The notes under the pieces: generated by a model
Told to the model about the DNA's origin: nothing
Seen by the model: only the letters and a program-made list of their open reading frames with translations
Databases searched by the model: none
Shown here: one piece after another, positions 41,022-48,960 of the stretch
How positions within the stretch are numbered: the stretch's first letter is position 1
How the letters are laid out: each line of letters begins with the position of its first letter
Source of the DNA: Streptomyces sp. BV286
GTDB taxonomy: Bacteria > Actinomycetota > Actinomycetes > Streptomycetales > Streptomycetaceae
Length of the DNA: 64,000 bases
Reading direction: 5' to 3'
Assembly (NCBI RefSeq): GCF_019090165.1
Contig: NZ_JAHRIB010000024.1
Span: 1-64,000 of the forward strand
Made by a program: the position numbers and the translations under genes

Positions 41022-41465
41022 CTACTTCTCCACCTCGGTGGCGAGCTTCGCCAGCACCTCGTCGTAGATCCGGCCGAGCCCCTTGGGTGCGAACGTCCTC
41101 TCGAAGAAGCCACCGATGCCACCGGCGCCGTTCCACACGGAGGTCACGACGACCCGGGCCTTGCCCTCGCCGGCCGGGGTGACCCGCCAGGTGGTCACCA
41201 TCGAGGAGTTGCGGTCCTTCTCCACGAGTTCGCCGTCGGTGGGTTCGCTCACCTCGAGCAGGCAGTCGCGGACCCGCTTGCTGGTGGCCTGGAGCTTCCA
41301 GTGGACGAGGGTTCCCTCGCCGTCGCCGCCCTCGCGGACCTCGTACTCGCTGAAGTGCTCGGTCAGGAGCTTCGAACGCGTGCCGTTGTAGTCGGCCAGC
41401 GCATCGAACACGTCGTCCGGCTTACCCGCTACGACTCGCTCCGTGGTGGCCTCGACCTGCGCCAT
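41022..41465 (-). CDS. SRPBCC family protein
   Basis: A 147-residue START/Bet v1-like protein: AQVEATTERVVAGKPDDVFDALADYNGTRS at the N-terminus, strands EGTLVHWKLQATSKRVRDCLLEV and SSMVTTWRVTPAGEGKARVVVTSVW, and a long C-terminal helix GLGRIYDEVLAKLATEVEK. Such proteins bind hydrophobic ligands in a central cavity; the ligand is unknown. Short gene with its own terminator; divergent from the radical SAM gene with 207 bp between the starts. Confidence 0.88.
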   Translation of the reverse strand: MAQVEATTERVVAGKPDDVFDALADYNGTRSKLLTEHFSEYEVREGGDGEGTLVHWKLQATSKRVRDCLLEVSEPTDGELVEKDRNSSMVTTWRVTPAGEGKARVVVTSVWNGAGGIGGFFERTFAPKGLGRIYDEVLAKLATEVEK

Positions 41466-41604
41466 TGCGTTCCTCCAGCACTCGGGATCTCGGGCGTGCG
41501 CGCTCAGCCAACCATCAGGCGGCCGAGCCGCTCAAATCGGGGTCCCCCGAGGAAGCGCCGAGGGTCCGCGCACGACCGCGAGCACCTCGGCGGACCCGGC
41601 ACTC

Positions 41605-41640
41605 GAAAACGAGTTCGCACGATCAAGGGAACATGTGTTC
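41605..41640 (+). promoter_or_regulatory. Two LexA-type (SOS) boxes
   Basis: GAACATGTGTTC at 41629-41640 is a perfect match to GAAC-N4-GTTC, the LexA box core of actinobacteria. GAAAACGAGTTC at 41605-41616 matches with one change and is offset by 24 bp. TATTCT, a possible -10, follows at 41641-41646. The sites are 33 bp upstream of the radical SAM gene. Confidence 0.7.
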
Positions 41641-41672
41641 TATTCTGTGGCCAGTGCTATCGAGGAGGCGTC

Positions 41673-42704
41673 ATGCGCTGGGAGAACCTCACAGTGGAGT
41701 CCGGCGGCAACCCGCCGCGGGACGCCGCGCTGTTCGGCGCGGACGCGGTGACCACCCGAACGTTCGACACGCCCGAGTTCCGCGGAATCACCTTCCACGA
41801 GATCCGGGCCCGGTCGATCGTCAACCGCGTGCCGGGGGCTTCGCGCATGCCCTTCGAGTGGACCGTCAACCCCTACCGGGGGTGCACGCACGCGTGTGTC
41901 TACTGTTTCGCCCGCAGGACCCACAGCTATCTGGACCTCGACACCGGTCTCGGCTTCGACAGCCAGATCGTGGTGAAGGTGAACGCCCCGGAGCTGCTGC
42001 GGCGGCATCTCGGCTCGCGGCGCTGGCTCGGCGAGCACATCGCGATGGGCACGAACGTGGACTGCTACCAGCGCGCCGAGGGCCGCTACCAGCTGATGCC
42101 CGGCATCATCGCGGCCCTGCGCGACCACGCGAACCCCTTCTCGATCCTCACGAAGGGCACGCTGATCCTGCGCGACCTCGACCTCCTGAAGCAGGCGGCG
42201 GCCGTCACCGAGGTCGGGATCTCCGTCTCCGTGGGCTTCACCGACCAGGAGCTGTGGCGGACCGTGGAGCCGGGGACACCGGCCCCCGAGCGCCGCCTCG
42301 ACGTCGTGCGCACGCTGAGCGGGCACGGCATCGACTGCGGGGTCCTGATGGCCCCGGTGATCCCCTTCCTGAGCGACGACCCGTCCCAACTGCGCGCGAC
42401 GGTACGGGCGATCGCCGCGTCCGGCGCGACCTCGGTGACCCCGCTCGTGCTGCATCTGCGGCCCGGGGCACGCGAGTGGTTCATGGCCTGGCTGGGGCAC
42501 CACCACCCCCACCTCGTGCGCCGGTACGAGCGGCTGTACGCGGAGGGCGCGTACGCCCCGAAGTGGTACCAGCGCCGGATCACCCGGCAGGTGCACGAAC
42601 TGGCCGAGGAGTACGGGATCGGCCCCACGCGCGCGGCGATGCCCCGCAGGATTCCGGCGCCCGCGCCGGCCGCTCCTGGACCGACCCAGCTCACCCTCCT
42701 GTGA
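41673..42704 (+). CDS. Rv2578c-type radical SAM protein
   Basis: A 343-residue radical SAM enzyme of the Rv2578c/SplB-like group. NPYRGCTHACVYCFAR holds the [4Fe-4S] cysteines Cys71, Cys75 and Cys78; GTNVDCYQRAEG, FSILTKGTLILRD, and VSVSVGFTDQELWRTVEPGTP are group motifs. The group is related to spore photoproduct lyase-like enzymes and is thought to act in nucleic-acid repair, but no reaction is proven. GAGGAGG lies 6 nt before the ATG at 41673. LexA-type boxes upstream suggest DNA-damage induction. Confidence 0.9.
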   Translation: MRWENLTVESGGNPPRDAALFGADAVTTRTFDTPEFRGITFHEIRARSIVNRVPGASRMPFEWTVNPYRGCTHACVYCFARRTHSYLDLDTGLGFDSQIVVKVNAPELLRRHLGSRRWLGEHIAMGTNVDCYQRAEGRYQLMPGIIAALRDHANPFSILTKGTLILRDLDLLKQAAAVTEVGISVSVGFTDQELWRTVEPGTPAPERRLDVVRTLSGHGIDCGVLMAPVIPFLSDDPSQLRATVRAIAASGATSVTPLVLHLRPGAREWFMAWLGHHHPHLVRRYERLYAEGAYAPKWYQRRITRQVHELAEEYGIGPTRAAMPRRIPAPAPAAPGPTQLTLL

Positions 42705-42963
42705 CGGGTGGTCCCGCGTGATTCGGCGGGTGTCCGCCTGCCCGGCATCCGGCCGCATCGCACGGCCCGATGGGGTCAACTCTCGGCGGAAGCGGTCGTT
42801 CGGGGCATCCGTCCCGGAACGATACGGCCAAGGCCGTGGCGTTCACGGTCCCCTGCCCTCCGGCCGAGGTCCGGTGCCGCGTCTCCCGAGGGACGACTCC
42901 CGGCCCCGGCCCGAGGAACAGGACTGAATCCCTGCCCCGTACAGCAATGTGAGGCGATTCATC

Positions 42964-44556
42964 GTGAACCGACGCGCAGCCGCCCTGTGCGGCGCCGCTG
43001 CCGTGGTGGCCGGACTGATCACCGCCCTCCCGGCCGGCGCGACCTCGGACCCCGCGGCCGCCCCGCGCGCCACCCCGACCATCGGCGCGGCGAAGCCCAC
43101 CTGGAAGAAGTGCGGCACCCGGAAGTACCCGACGCTCCAGTGCGCGTCCCTGAAAGTGCCGCTCGACCACGCGAACCCGAAGAGCCGGCGCATCACGCTG
43201 GCGCTGTCACGGGTGCCGCACACCTCGAAGAAGACGTACCAGGGGCCCCTGCTGGTGAATCCGGGCGGCCCCGGCGGCAGCGGCCTCACCCTCGCCGGGT
43301 TCGTCGCGGCCTCCCTCCCGAAGAAGGTGGCGGCGCAGTACGACGTCATCGGCTTCGACCCGCGCGGGGTCGGCGCCAGCAGACCCGCCCTGAACTGCAG
43401 GCCGGGGCACTTCGCGCCGGTGCGCCCCGACTCGCTGCCGACAGGCGACGCGACCGAGAAGGCCAACCTCGACCGGGTCGAGGCCTTCGCGAAGGCCTGT
43501 GCGACCAAGCACGCGGACCTGCTGCCGTACATCGACACCGTGAGCGCGGTCCGCGACATGGACGCGATCCGCCACGCCCTCGGCGCCGAGCGGATCAACT
43601 ACTTCGGGTACTCGTACGGGACCTACCTCGGTGCCGTCTACGCGAAGCTCCACCCCGGGCGGGTACGGCGCATGGTGCTCGACTCCGTCGTCGACCCCAC
43701 CGGTGTCTGGTACGACGACAACATCACCCAGGACCGGGCGTTCAACGACCGTCACCGGGCCTTCATGGCCTGGGTCGCCGAGCACGACGCGACGTACGGG
43801 CTCGGCACCGATCCGGAGAGCATCGAGACCGCCTGGTACGCGATGCGGACGGCCCTGGCGAAGAAGCCCGCGGACAAGAAGGTCGGCGCCTCCGAACTGG
43901 AGGACGCCTTCTCCCCCGGCGCCTACTACGACGGCTACTGGCCGTATCTCGCCGCCGCGTTCGCGGCCTTCGTGAACGACGGGGACGACGACCCGCTGGT
44001 CGAGGCGTACGAGAACTTCGGCGCGGTCGACGCCGCGGGCGACAACAGCTACAGCGTCTACACCGCGGTGCAGTGCCGGGACGCGCGCTGGCCGCGCGAC
44101 TGGGACGAGTGGCGCGACGACAACTGGGCGGTGAACCGGAAGGCGCCGTTCATGACCTGGAGCAACGCCTGGTACAACGCGCCGTGCGCGTTCTGGCCGA
44201 CGGGTCCGGCGGAGCCCGTGGACGTCTCGAACGACGCGGTGCCGCCGGTGCTGCTGTTCCAGGCGACGGGCGACGCGGCCACTCCGTACGAGGGCGGCGT
44301 GACGCTCCACCACCTGCTGGGCGGCTCCAGCCTGGTGGTCGAGCAGGGCGGCGGCAACCACGGCATCACGCTGAGCGGGAACACCTGCCTGGACAAGCAC
44401 CTCGCCGCCTATCTGACCGACGGCAGGGTGCCGCGCGGCGGCGGCGAGGCCGACGCGGTGTGCGAGGCGCTGCCCGGCCCGAAGCCCCTGAAGACGAAGG
44501 CGGTTCCGGGAACGCGCGGCGCGGCACTGCACGGGCTGCTCGGCTTCCGCGGCTGA
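42964..44556 (+). CDS. Secreted alpha/beta-hydrolase, tripeptidyl aminopeptidase type (S33)
   Basis: A 530-residue exported hydrolase of the SlpD/E-Tap group. Signal peptide with VNRRAAALCGAAAVVAGLIT and cleavage near ALPAGA-TS (about residue 28). Catalytic domain: LLVNPGGPGGSGLTL oxyanion loop, FDPRGVGASRP, nucleophile elbow FGYSYGTYLG, Asp in FQATGDAATPYEGG and His in GGGNHGITLSG near the C-terminus. These enzymes remove tripeptides from proteins outside the cell. GTG 42964 is used because GTGAGG lies about 9 nt upstream; a GTG at 42949 would add five residues. Confidence 0.9.
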   Translation: MNRRAAALCGAAAVVAGLITALPAGATSDPAAAPRATPTIGAAKPTWKKCGTRKYPTLQCASLKVPLDHANPKSRRITLALSRVPHTSKKTYQGPLLVNPGGPGGSGLTLAGFVAASLPKKVAAQYDVIGFDPRGVGASRPALNCRPGHFAPVRPDSLPTGDATEKANLDRVEAFAKACATKHADLLPYIDTVSAVRDMDAIRHALGAERINYFGYSYGTYLGAVYAKLHPGRVRRMVLDSVVDPTGVWYDDNITQDRAFNDRHRAFMAWVAEHDATYGLGTDPESIETAWYAMRTALAKKPADKKVGASELEDAFSPGAYYDGYWPYLAAAFAAFVNDGDDDPLVEAYENFGAVDAAGDNSYSVYTAVQCRDARWPRDWDEWRDDNWAVNRKAPFMTWSNAWYNAPCAFWPTGPAEPVDVSNDAVPPVLLFQATGDAATPYEGGVTLHHLLGGSSLVVEQGGGNHGITLSGNTCLDKHLAAYLTDGRVPRGGGEADAVCEALPGPKPLKTKAVPGTRGAALHGLLGFRG

Positions 44557-44591
44557 GCCCCGGCAGGTGCACGGCGACCGCCCGCCGGGGG
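44557..44591 (+). terminator. Weak stem-loop after the S33 peptidase gene
   Basis: CCCCGGC (44558-44564) and GCCGGGG (44584-44590) pair around a 19-nt loop directly after the stop codon. No T-run follows; it may be a terminator or an mRNA-stabilising hairpin. Confidence 0.35.
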
Positions 44592-44622
44592 CGTTGTCGG
44601 TGCGGTGGTGCAGGATTGGTCC

Positions 44623-45021
44623 ATGACCGGACCGATCCGTATCGCCGCCCCCGACGGGGTCGCCCCCGCCGCCGCGTACTCCCATGTCGTCGTGGGCACC
44701 GGCCGCTTCGTGGCGGTCTCGGGCCAGCTGCCGCTCGACGAGGACGGCGGGCTCGTCGGCGAGGGCGACCCGGCGGCACAGGCCCGCCAGGTCTTCGAGA
44801 ACCTGCGGCGCTGTCTGGCCTCGGCAGGCGCCGGTTTCGACGACGTGGTCAAGATGACCTTCTTCGTCACGGACATGGCCCACATGCCGGCCGTCCGCGC
44901 GGCCCGGGACGAGCACATGGCGCCGGACCGCCTTCCGGCCGCCTCGGCCGTGCAGGTCGCCGCCCTCGTGCGCCCGGAGTTCCTGATGGAGATAGAGGCG
45001 TTCGCGGTACTCCCCGGCTGA
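44623..45021 (+). CDS. RidA family protein
   Basis: A 132-residue RidA/YjgF/UK114 protein: AYSHVVVGTGRFVAVSGQLPLDEDGGLVG, QARQVFENLRRCLASAGAGFDDVVKMTFFVTDM, and PAASAVQVAALVRPEFLMEIEAFAVLPG with the conserved Glu near the end. The usual catalytic Arg of true RidA (in S-R-P-A-R) is replaced by PAASAVQVAALVRPE, so imine deaminase activity is uncertain. ATG 44623 has only CAGGATT upstream, which could also be a -10 box of a leaderless mRNA; a GTG at 44605 is possible. Confidence 0.85.
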   Translation: MTGPIRIAAPDGVAPAAAYSHVVVGTGRFVAVSGQLPLDEDGGLVGEGDPAAQARQVFENLRRCLASAGAGFDDVVKMTFFVTDMAHMPAVRAARDEHMAPDRLPAASAVQVAALVRPEFLMEIEAFAVLPG

Positions 45022-45077
45022 GGCGGGGCCGCCGTAATTCCCCGGCTTCCTCGTCCGCGGCCGCCTAGGGTGCCGCC

Positions 45078-45641
45078 ATGGACGACCACTCCCGCATCCC
45101 CCTCCGCGTCCGCGAGATGGCCCTGGCCGACTGCCCCCGCGTGGCGGAGATCCGGGTGCGCGGCTGGCAGAGCGCGTACCGGGGGCTGATGCCCCGGTCG
45201 TACCTCGACGGGCTCGACGTGGCGGCCGAGACGACCCGCAGGCGGACCCACTTCGAGCAGGCGGGCGAGGGCGTGGTGAACCTCGTCGCGGAGCGGGGCG
45301 GCGAGGTCGTCGGCTGGGCCTGCCACGGTCCGTACCGCGACGGCGGACAGCCCACCGGGGACGCCGAGTTGTACGCGATCTACGTGGCCCCCGACCGGAT
45401 CGCGGGCGGGGTGGGCCGGGCCCTGCTGCGGGAGTCCACCGCGCGCTGCGCCGCCGCGGGGCACGGCCGGATGCTGCTCTGGGTGCTCCGGGAGAACGCG
45501 AGCGCGCGCCGCTTCTACGAGAGGTCCGGTTTCACCGCGGACGGCGCCGAGGAACCCTTCGAGGTGGAGGGCGTCGAGGTGCCCGAGGTGCGTTACGTCC
45601 GGGTGCTGGGCGGGGTCCGAGAGGAACGCCTCTCCGCCTGA
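45078..45641 (+). CDS. GNAT acetyltransferase
   Basis: A 187-residue GNAT protein: LRVREMALADCPRVAEIRVRGWQSAYRGLMP at the start (the WQxAYRGL motif common in streptomycete GNATs), LYAIYVAPDRIAGGVGRALLRE (acetyl-CoA loop), MLLWVLRENASARRFYERSGF (C-terminal motif). Substrate unknown. TAGGGT 6 bp before the ATG and absence of a ribosome site suggest a leaderless mRNA. Confidence 0.88.
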   Translation: MDDHSRIPLRVREMALADCPRVAEIRVRGWQSAYRGLMPRSYLDGLDVAAETTRRRTHFEQAGEGVVNLVAERGGEVVGWACHGPYRDGGQPTGDAELYAIYVAPDRIAGGVGRALLRESTARCAAAGHGRMLLWVLRENASARRFYERSGFTADGAEEPFEVEGVEVPEVRYVRVLGGVREERLSA

Positions 45642-45734
45642 GGAGGCATCGTCCCCCGGGGCGGGCTCACGCAGAAACACGGCCCGGGGCTGTGGCCGGT
45701 CGTACGGCTCGACGCGGCGGCCTTCCCGGCGGGC

Positions 45735-46328
45735 TCAGGGCCCGGGCGGGCGCTGTGCCGGCAGCCTCTTCAGCGCGCCGGCCGCGGCCTGGGCCAGTGC
45801 CGGGTGGGCGAGCGCCTCGTTCAGGACGGGCCTGGCCCGTTCGTCGCCCAGGGCTCCCAGGCCCTCCACGCAGGCGAGGGCGATCCGGCGGTACGGGTCG
45901 TGCGGGCGGAATCTGCGGGCCAGGGTGGTGATCAGGGCGGGGACGGACTCTGGCGCGCGGAGTTCGACGAGGAGCCGTACCGGATGCAGGGCGTAGGCGA
46001 CGCGCAGCTCGTTGGTGGCGAGGGCCGCCGCCGCCCGGGCGGTGCGCGGGTCGCCGAGCCGGGCCAGGGCGTACGCGGCGGACGCGCAGCGCTGCGGATC
46101 ACGGTGGTTGAGCAGCAGGACGAGGGCCTCGAAGGCCCGCCGGTCGCCGTCGAGCCCGAGCCGGAAGGCGGCCAGTTCCCGCGCCCAGAGCGGCTGTTCG
46201 GGAGCGATGAGCACGGCTGCCAGCTCGTCGGGATCCCCGGCCGAGGCCAGCCGCTCGTACGAGAACGAGGCCGCCGCGCCCGCCTCGTGCCGTAAGCGCT
46301 GGGTGAGCGATCGCAACTCTTCGTCCAT
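45735..46328 (-). CDS. HEAT-repeat protein
   Basis: A 197-residue alpha-solenoid protein. Four to five HEAT-type repeats are visible: LWARELAAFRLGLDGDRRAFEALVLLL, CASAAYALARLGDPRTARAAAALA, VRLLVELRAPESVPALITTLA, RIALACVEGLGALGDERARPVLNEALA. Such proteins act as binding scaffolds; partner unknown. The ATG at 46328 is followed by the first helix DEELRSLTQRLRHEAG. Divergent from the 3-hydroxyacyl-CoA dehydrogenase gene with 372 bp between starts. Confidence 0.8.
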   Translation of the reverse strand: MDEELRSLTQRLRHEAGAAASFSYERLASAGDPDELAAVLIAPEQPLWARELAAFRLGLDGDRRAFEALVLLLNHRDPQRCASAAYALARLGDPRTARAAAALATNELRVAYALHPVRLLVELRAPESVPALITTLARRFRPHDPYRRIALACVEGLGALGDERARPVLNEALAHPALAQAAAGALKRLPAQRPPGP

Positions 46329-46700
46329 GATGCAGAGACTATCGGCGACATACGTCACAGTGACCGGTCCGGACGACGGGCTGGCGCGCTCGTTACCCAC
46401 CGGTTAAGCTCAATCGAGCGAGTTACCCACTCGTGGTCTTTCCCGTGGTGGCCTGGTGACGCAGCCGCCGCGGGTGCTGGTCGGTTCGGTACCTCAGGTA
46501 CCTCAGTGCGACACGGCTCCGGGACAGAGCCGGTCGGATTCTTTTCACCGCTTCGCGGGTGCGTGCTCCACGACCCGTGTTCGGCACCGGGCGTGTGCGC
46601 CTCGCAGCCCGGCATCACCCGCACCTTCCTCCGCACTCCGTGCGCCCGTCGGCGTATCTGGGTGCGTCCCTCAGTCGTCACTCATTCCTGGAGTCCCGCG
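46329..46700. other. Intergenic region with direct repeats, divergent promoters
   Basis: The region between the HEAT-repeat gene and the 3-hydroxyacyl-CoA dehydrogenase gene holds GTTACCCAC at 46392-46400 and again at 46422-46430 (30 bp apart, same orientation) and a tandem GGTACCTCA at 46488-46505. These may be regulator sites. No gene was recognised in it. Confidence 0.5.
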
Positions 46701-48515
46701 ATGGCCACTCCCCAGTCCGACCCCTCCCCGTCCTCCGCGTCGCCCCTCAAGACCGTCGCCGTCGTCGGCCTCGGCACGATGGGCACCGGTATCGCCGAGA
46801 TCCTCGCCCGGGCCGGCCGCGAGGTCGTCGGCATCGACGTCAGCGAGGCCGCCGCGGCCCAGGCCGTCACCGCGCTCGAATCCGCGACCGCCCGTGCCGT
46901 GCAGCGCGGGCGTCTCACGGAGCAGGAACGCGACGACACCCTCGCCCGCTTCCGTACGTTCACCGATCTGCGGGCCGCGGCCGACGCCGACCTGGTGATC
47001 GAGGTGGCTCCGGAGTCGTACGAGATCAAGCACCAGATCTTCCGCGAGCTGGACGGTGTCGTGCGCCCGGAGACGATCCTGGCGACCGGCACGAACGCCC
47101 TGTCCGTGACGCGGCTGGCCGCCGACTCGGCCCGCCCCGAGCGGGTTCTCGGCCTGCACTTCTTCAACCCGGCACCGGCGATGAAGCTCGTCGAGGTCGT
47201 CTCGTCGGTGCTGACCGCGCCGTCGGCCGTCGCCGCCGTCACCGACCTCGCCCTCGAACTGGGCAAGGAGCCCGTCGCGGTGGGCGACCGTCCCGGCTTC
47301 GTCGCCGACGGCCTGCTCTTCGGCTACCTCAACCAGGCCGCCGCGATGTACGAGGCGAAGTACGCCAGTCGCGAGGACATCGACGCCGCGATGCGGCTGG
47401 GCTGCGGTCTGCCCATGGGTCCGCTCGCCCTGCTCGACCTGATCGGCGTCGACACCGCGCGTACGGTCCTGGAGGCCATGTACGCGGAGTCGCACGACCG
47501 GCTGCACGCGCCGGCGCCCGTCCTCAAGCAGCTCAGCGAGGCGGGTCTGACCGGCCGCAAGACGGGCCGCGGCTTCTACACGTACGACGCCCCGGGCAGC
47601 GCGACCGTCGTCCGGGACGCGCTGACACCGCTCGACGAAGGGTCCGGGACGGCCGGCCGGCCCGTCCGCTCGGTGGGCGTCGCGGGGTCCGGGACGATGG
47701 CGTCCGGCATCGCCGAGGTCTTCGCCAAGGCCGGGTACGAGGTCGTCCTCGCCGCCCGCAGCGAGGAGAAGGCGCAGACCGCCAGGGCCCGTATCGGCAA
47801 GTCGCTCGCGCGTTCCGTCGACAAGGGGCGGATGACCGCCGAGGCGGCCGCCGAGACGCTGGAGCGGATCACCCCGGCGGGCTCGTACGACGCCTTCGCC
47901 GAGGTCGACCTGGCGCTGGAGGCCGTCGCCGAGGACCTGGAGATCAAGCAGCAGCTCTTCGCCGTGTTCGACAAGGTCTGCAAGCCGGGCGCGATCCTGG
48001 CCACCACGACCTCCTCGCTGCCCGTCGTCGCCTGTGCCCGCGCCACCTCGCGGCCGCAGGACGTGATCGGCATGCACTTCTTCAACCCGGCGCCCGCTAT
48101 GAAGCTCGTCGAGGTCGTGCGTACGGTCCTGACGGCCGACGACGTGCACGCCACGGTCCGCGAGGTCTGCGCGAAGGTCCGCAAGCACCCGGTGGACTGC
48201 GGCGACCGGGCCGGCTTCATCGTGAACGCGCTGCTGTTCCCGTACCTCAACAACGCGATCAAGATGGTCGAGGAGCACTACGCGACGCTCGACGACATCG
48301 ACGCCGCGATGAAGCTCGGCGGCGGCTACCCGATGGGCCCGTTCGAGCTCCTCGACGTGGTCGGCCTGGATGTCTCCCTGGCCATCGAGAAGGTGCTCCA
48401 CCGCGAGTTCCGCGACCCGGGGCTCGCTCCCGCGCCGCTGCTGGAGCACCTGGTGGCCGCGGGCTGCCTCGGCCGCAAGACGGGCCGCGGCTTCCGCGAA
48501 TATGCGCGGCGCTGA
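46701..48515 (+). CDS. Two-unit 3-hydroxyacyl-CoA dehydrogenase
   Basis: A 604-residue protein made of two complete 3-hydroxybutyryl-CoA dehydrogenase units. Unit 1 (about 15-295): VAVVGLGTMGTGIAEILARAG NAD motif split here as GLGTMGTG, HFFNPAPAMKLVEVV (catalytic His), DRPGFVADGLLFGYLNQAA. Unit 2 (about 315-600): GVAGSGTMASGIAEVFAKAG, HFFNPAPAMKLVEVVR, DRAGFIVNALLFPYLNNA, GYPMGPFELLDVVGLD. Interconverts 3-hydroxyacyl- and 3-oxoacyl-CoA. Upstream of ccr it can supply 3-hydroxybutyryl-CoA towards crotonyl-CoA. TGGAG lies 9 nt before the ATG. A TetR gene follows. Confidence 0.92.
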   Translation: MATPQSDPSPSSASPLKTVAVVGLGTMGTGIAEILARAGREVVGIDVSEAAAAQAVTALESATARAVQRGRLTEQERDDTLARFRTFTDLRAAADADLVIEVAPESYEIKHQIFRELDGVVRPETILATGTNALSVTRLAADSARPERVLGLHFFNPAPAMKLVEVVSSVLTAPSAVAAVTDLALELGKEPVAVGDRPGFVADGLLFGYLNQAAAMYEAKYASREDIDAAMRLGCGLPMGPLALLDLIGVDTARTVLEAMYAESHDRLHAPAPVLKQLSEAGLTGRKTGRGFYTYDAPGSATVVRDALTPLDEGSGTAGRPVRSVGVAGSGTMASGIAEVFAKAGYEVVLAARSEEKAQTARARIGKSLARSVDKGRMTAEAAAETLERITPAGSYDAFAEVDLALEAVAEDLEIKQQLFAVFDKVCKPGAILATTTSSLPVVACARATSRPQDVIGMHFFNPAPAMKLVEVVRTVLTADDVHATVREVCAKVRKHPVDCGDRAGFIVNALLFPYLNNAIKMVEEHYATLDDIDAAMKLGGGYPMGPFELLDVVGLDVSLAIEKVLHREFRDPGLAPAPLLEHLVAAGCLGRKTGRGFREYARR

Positions 48516-48636
48516 GGCACCCGAGGACGGGCCGCGGGGCCGGTCCGCCGGGCCCGCTCCGGGCCCCGGGGACCGGCCCCGGGGCGGGCCCGCGGACGGA
48601 TCGGGTGCCGGGCCGGTCCTCCCGCCCGGCCCCGGG

Positions 48637-48732
48637 CCGGTGAACGGACCGGTGAACGAGCCGGTGAACGGCTCGGGAGGTCGGCCGGTGAACGGCTCGG
48701 GGGACGGGCCGGTGAACGGCTCCGGGGACGGG
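48637..48732. repeat. 12/24-bp minisatellite between dehydrogenase and tetR
   Basis: CCGGTGAAC starts at 48637, 48649, 48661, 48685 and 48709, giving periods of 12, 12, 24 and 24 bp; a decayed copy follows at 48733. All periods are multiples of three. The whole 48516-48960 interval is very G+C-rich low-complexity sequence, open in frame with the downstream tetR gene from an ATG at 48502 and also open on the minus strand. I see no other gene in it. Confidence 0.85.
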
Positions 48733-48960
48733 CCTGCGGGCGGAGTGGCCCACGTACCCGTCGACGGAGTGGGGCACGGGCCGGACGGCGGACCCGCGAA
48801 CGGGTCCGGGGCGCGGCCGGAGGACCGGTCCGGTGACTGGTTCACCGAGCGCGCGGACTGGGGCGGCCTGCTCGGCCCGGTCGGCGCCCCTCCCCCGGCC
48901 CCGGCCGGCGAAAGACCCGGTCATGAGCGCTCCGCCGCGCACATGCAGTACGTTCGGGGC

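Noticed and set aside
38160..41672. Very long plus-strand open frame continuing into the radical SAM gene
   Set aside because: It is the shadow of the MFS and SRPBCC genes; the radical SAM protein starts at 41673 behind GAGGAGG.
42705..42963. Small gene between the radical SAM and S33 peptidase genes
   Set aside because: Open frames here lack a ribosome site and protein-like composition; nothing recognisable is seen.
48637..48732. Repeats resembling a CRISPR array
   Set aside because: Units are 12 or 24 bp, degenerate, without unique spacers of regular length and without cas genes.
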